A stretch of DNA of 7,337 nucleotides from Hyphomicrobium sp. Its GTDB lineage: Bacteria > Pseudomonadota > Alphaproteobacteria > Rhizobiales > Hyphomicrobiaceae. The translations under genes and the position numbers were made by a program. This document shows positions 5,771 through 7,337 of this stretch, piece after piece. Every line of letters begins with the position of its first letter. The stretch's first letter is position 1. A model generated the notes under the pieces. It was not told where the DNA came from, did no database searches, and was given only the letters and a program-made list of their open reading frames with translations. The stretch is taken from positions 1 to 7,337 of the forward strand of contig JAUVPN010000137.1 in NCBI GenBank assembly GCA_030598645.1, in the 5' to 3' direction.

Positions 5771-5799
5771 CTTATAGAGATGCCCCCTACCCCTGTCTA
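5771..5799 (-). promoter_or_regulatory. tRNA-Phe promoter with GC-rich discriminator
   Basis: On the minus strand, TAGACA (complement of 5794-5799), a 17-nt spacer and TATAAG (complement of 5771-5776). The expected start is near 5764, giving a leader of about 34 nt before the tRNA. The sequence just after the -10 is GGGCCG, a GC-rich discriminator typical of stringently controlled stable-RNA promoters. The rest of the 5731-5840 gap holds nothing else recognisable. Confidence 0.65.
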
Positions 5800-5840
5800 G
5801 AGTTAGCCTCACCTGCTGAACAGCACCGCCAAAACCAGGC

Positions 5841-6092
5841 CTAATCGTCCGCCTTCCCGTTGTCATCGGCGGGCGCGCCAGATGCGCGCTTGGCCGACGC
5901 ATCCTCCCCGTCCTCATCCGCGTCCGCCTGGCCGCCGGGTATCGCATAAGTGCCGCGCAGCCACCGCGACAGATCAACATCGCGGCATCGCTGCGAACAA
6001 AACGGCCGGTAAGCCACCTCGGTGGGCGCACCACAAATGGGGCAGCGGCCACGGCCGGTGGTGCTTGCGGTTGGTGGATCCTTGCTCGCCAT
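5841..6092 (-). CDS. yacG: YacG, zinc-containing DNA gyrase inhibitor family protein
   Basis: 83 residues. A treble-clef-like zinc site is formed by C17, C20, C32 and C36 (CPIC...FCSQRC), followed by the family signature DVDLSRWLRGTYAIPG (38-53). E. coli YacG binds GyrB and inhibits gyrase. The C-terminal tail (about 54-83) is long, disordered-looking and rich in Asp, Glu and Ala. It lies 22 nt downstream of maf and is probably co-transcribed. AGAGG (complement of 6096-6100) lies only 3 nt before the ATG, so initiation may be modest or coupled to maf. The maf-yacG-tRNA-Phe order is common in Alphaproteobacteria; the RNase E/G gene often found between maf and yacG is absent. Confidence 0.93.
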   Translation of the reverse strand: MASKDPPTASTTGRGRCPICGAPTEVAYRPFCSQRCRDVDLSRWLRGTYAIPGGQADADEDGEDASAKRASGAPADDNGKADD

Positions 6093-6114
6093 ACGCCTCT
6101 ACCGTAGCAGATAC

Positions 6115-6858
6115 TCAACTGGCATCGAGCTCTGCTGCTCGCACCCAGTTGAAGTGAATAGGGAAGCCCTCGCTCACCAGCATTCCAACAGTCTCTGTCA
6201 GCGGCAGTCCGACAACGCTGGTGTATGAGCCGACGATCTTTTGTACGAAGCATCCAGCAAGCCCCTGGATCGCATAGCCGCCAGCCTTCCCGCGCCACTC
6301 TCTGGAGGCGATGTAAGCTTCGATCTCCTCACGCGATAGATGTTTGAACCGCACGCGCGTATCCACGATCTTCTGGCGCATGCGGTCGTCTGGCGTGATC
6401 AGGCATATGCTGGTTAGAACGCGGTGCGCGCGTCCCGACAACAACTGCAGACAGTGCGCGGCCTCCTCCAAGTTCGCCGGCTTCATAAGGATGCGCCGAC
6501 CCACGGCCACCACCGTGTCGGCGCCCAGAACGTAAGCGGACGCGATGTCCTTGTCATTGGCGATCTGGTCGCGCGCGGCCTCCGCCTTGGCACGCGCTAA
6601 GCGAGATACGTACCCCCGCGGCATCTCAGCCCGGCGGGCGCCCTCATCAATCGTAGCGGGCCGCAGCGCGTCGGGTTCGACACCGACCTGAGAAAGTAGC
6701 ATCAGCCGGCGCGGGCTAGCGCTCGCCAAGACGAGCGTGGGCCGCGCTGCCCCCTCCTTCTGTCCAGCATGCGTCCGAGCGAGCTCGCGGCGCAGGGTTT
6801 CCCGGCGCGGTCTATCGGTGCGGCTGAACGCGGTAAAGAAGCTGGCCTTGGCGGTCAT
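6115..6858 (-). CDS. maf: Maf family nucleoside triphosphate pyrophosphatase (YhdE type)
   Basis: 247 residues; most Maf proteins have about 190-210. Maf enzymes hydrolyse non-canonical or excess nucleotides to monophosphate and pyrophosphate. The core begins near residue 40: [10 protein letters not shown] (42-51) is the nucleotide-binding loop, TIDE at 69-72, [10 protein letters not shown] (111-120) carries the catalytic Asp D114, and [10 protein letters not shown] (190-199) plus [11 protein letters not shown] (210-220) resemble the YhdE subgroup, which prefers dTTP/UTP. The ~40-residue basic N-terminal extension is unusual. The ATG at 6858 is supported by AGGTGA (complement of 6866-6871) 7 nt upstream, and no other Met occurs before the core. 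An internal AAGGAGG lies too far from a usable codon for a shorter start. YacG is encoded 22 nt downstream. Confidence 0.93.
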   Translation of the reverse strand: MTAKASFFTAFSRTDRPRRETLRRELARTHAGQKEGAARPTLVLASASPRRLMLLSQVGVEPDALRPATIDEGARRAEMPRGYVSRLARAKAEAARDQIANDKDIASAYVLGADTVVAVGRRILMKPANLEEAAHCLQLLSGRAHRVLTSICLITPDDRMRQKIVDTRVRFKHLSREEIEAYIASREWRGKAGGYAIQGLAGCFVQKIVGSYTSVVGLPLTETVGMLVSEGFPIHFNWVRAAELDAS

Positions 6859-6880
6859 GGAAACATCACCTGGACGTGAG

Positions 6881-6935
6881 AGATGGGCGCAAGTCCATCA
6901 CAATACCGAATGAGACAGAGGTGTGCGCCCTATCT
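6881..6935 (-). promoter_or_regulatory. Long inverted repeat in the probable maf leader
   Basis: AGATGGGCGCA (6881-6891) pairs with TGCGCCC-T-ATCT (6924-6935): 7 bp, a one-base bulge, then 4 bp, around a 32-nt loop. It ends 22 nt upstream of the maf start. If transcribed it would form a stem in the maf leader; no known riboswitch or T-run is seen. Confidence 0.35.
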
Positions 6936-7061
6936 GGGGACAAGGTCCGCGGGCAGGCGGCAACCTTAACGATTTGTGAGAGGCTAGGGCGGCATTGATG
7001 TGGCCGATGCCGCTGCCTCGACGCGATTTCGAGACTTTTTATGGCAGTAGACGCGGCGAAC

Positions 7062-7075
7062 TTGTCCATAGACAA
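7062..7075. promoter_or_regulatory. Palindrome TTGTC-N4-GACAA, possible Fnr-class site
   Basis: A perfect 5-4-5 inverted repeat with the half-site spacing of Fnr-class operators (TTGAT-N4-ATCAA), differing in the last bases of each half. It lies about 100 bp upstream of a Crp/Fnr-family gene and could be an autoregulatory site. Confidence 0.35.
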
Positions 7076-7176
7076 TGCAAAGGCCGCCCTCGAAAAGCAA
7101 GAGGCCAATCCATCGTTGCTATATGGGGGCGTTTTCGGGCTAAATCGTCCATGCAAGCACGCTGACAGGATCTGCC

Positions 7177-7337
7177 ATGATAGCCAAGGCCGCCATCGTC
7201 GAATTACTCGGCAACACCCAGCTTTTTGGCTCGCTTGAAGAGGCTGATGAGCTCGCGGTGGCCAACGAGATGCGCGAGGTCACCTTCGCGACAAACCAAG
7301 TCATTTTCGCCCGCGGCGATGTGGGCCGCGAGATATA
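7177..7337 (+). CDS. Crp/Fnr-family regulator, N-terminal part (runs off right edge)
   Basis: About 53 codons are visible. The protein begins MIAKAAIVELLGNTQLFGSL, followed by REVTFATNQVIFARGDVGREI. This is the start of a cyclic-nucleotide-binding beta-barrel as in Crp/Fnr regulators: a short helix with 'LF..L', then the strand 'V.FA..Q.IFARGD.G.EI'. The ligand pocket and DNA-binding domain are outside the window, so the subgroup and effector cannot be judged. No N-terminal Fnr-type cysteines are visible. The ATG at 7177 has AGGA 6 nt upstream. It is divergent from maf. Confidence 0.82.
   Translation, partial: MIAKAAIVELLGNTQLFGSLEEADELAVANEMREVTFATNQVIFARGDVGREI

Larger units (their letters stand above)
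6859..7176. other. Divergent intergenic region between maf and the Crp/Fnr-type gene
   Basis: 318 nt without a convincing gene. It holds the maf ribosome site, a long inverted repeat at 6881-6935, a 5-4-5 palindrome at 7062-7075, and AGGA (7167-7170) before the regulator start. Short open frames on both strands here show no family resemblance. No clear -35/-10 pair was found for either gene. Confidence 0.6.

Noticed and set aside
5747..6298. 183-residue frame on the minus strand
   Set aside because: Overlaps yacG and the end of maf in another frame; no family resemblance.
6866..7156. 96-residue minus-strand frame upstream of maf
   Set aside because: No recognisable domain, and its stop lies in the maf ribosome site; its position suggests a leader rather than a gene.
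7041..7238. 65-residue plus-strand frame before the Crp/Fnr-type gene
   Set aside because: Runs into the regulator gene in another frame and has no family resemblance or ribosome site.
1..7337. CRISPR array, rRNA or insertion sequence
   Set aside because: No regularly spaced repeats, rRNA-like sequence or transposase was recognised.

Overview
The window looks like alphaproteobacterial (probably Hyphomicrobiales) chromosome carrying an integrated genomic island. Reasons: moderately high GC, a conserved maf-yacG-tRNA-Phe block on the minus strand, and an island core (winged-helix protein, excisionase-like protein, tyrosine integrase) of a type common in rhizobial genomes. The genus is not identifiable from this stretch.

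Right part (about 5655-7337) is chromosomal backbone. A Crp/Fnr-type regulator begins at 7177 (+) and runs off the edge. Divergent from it on the minus strand lie maf (nucleotide pyrophosphatase, 6115-6858), yacG (zinc protein, 5841-6092) and tRNA-Phe(GAA) (5655-5730). The tRNA has a clear sigma70-type promoter with a GC-rich discriminator. The 318-bp gap between maf and the regulator holds two inverted repeats but no convincing gene.

Island recombination module (3198-5616, +). First comes a winged-helix protein whose 3' end contains two perfect TGTCCC-N6-GGGACA palindromes. Next is a non-coding stretch with a 12-bp perfect stem. Then follows a tightly coupled cassette: a small winged-helix protein, an excisionase-like protein (ATGA overlap), and a tyrosine integrase that overlaps the excisionase gene by 139 nt. 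The integrase ends 38 nt from the 3' end of tRNA-Phe, so that tRNA is almost certainly the attachment site and the island extends leftward beyond the window.

Island cargo (405-3060, +). Two overlapping genes form the most interesting part. The first encodes a 259-residue helical protein of unknown function beginning Met-Gly-His. The second encodes a 627-residue QueC-like PP-loop enzyme with an intact SGGLDS motif and a four-cysteine zinc site. Its C-terminal ~110 residues resemble the OmpR/PhoB winged-helix DNA-binding domain. No other queuosine-synthesis gene is present, so this is probably not tRNA modification. QueC-like proteins of this kind occur in anti-phage systems (QatC of QatABCD, Cap9 of type IV CBASS), and the pair is a good candidate for a compact defence or protein-modification system. 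This is inference from motifs.

Left edge (1-184, -): the N-terminal part of a protein of a widespread uncharacterised family, divergent from the cargo operon.
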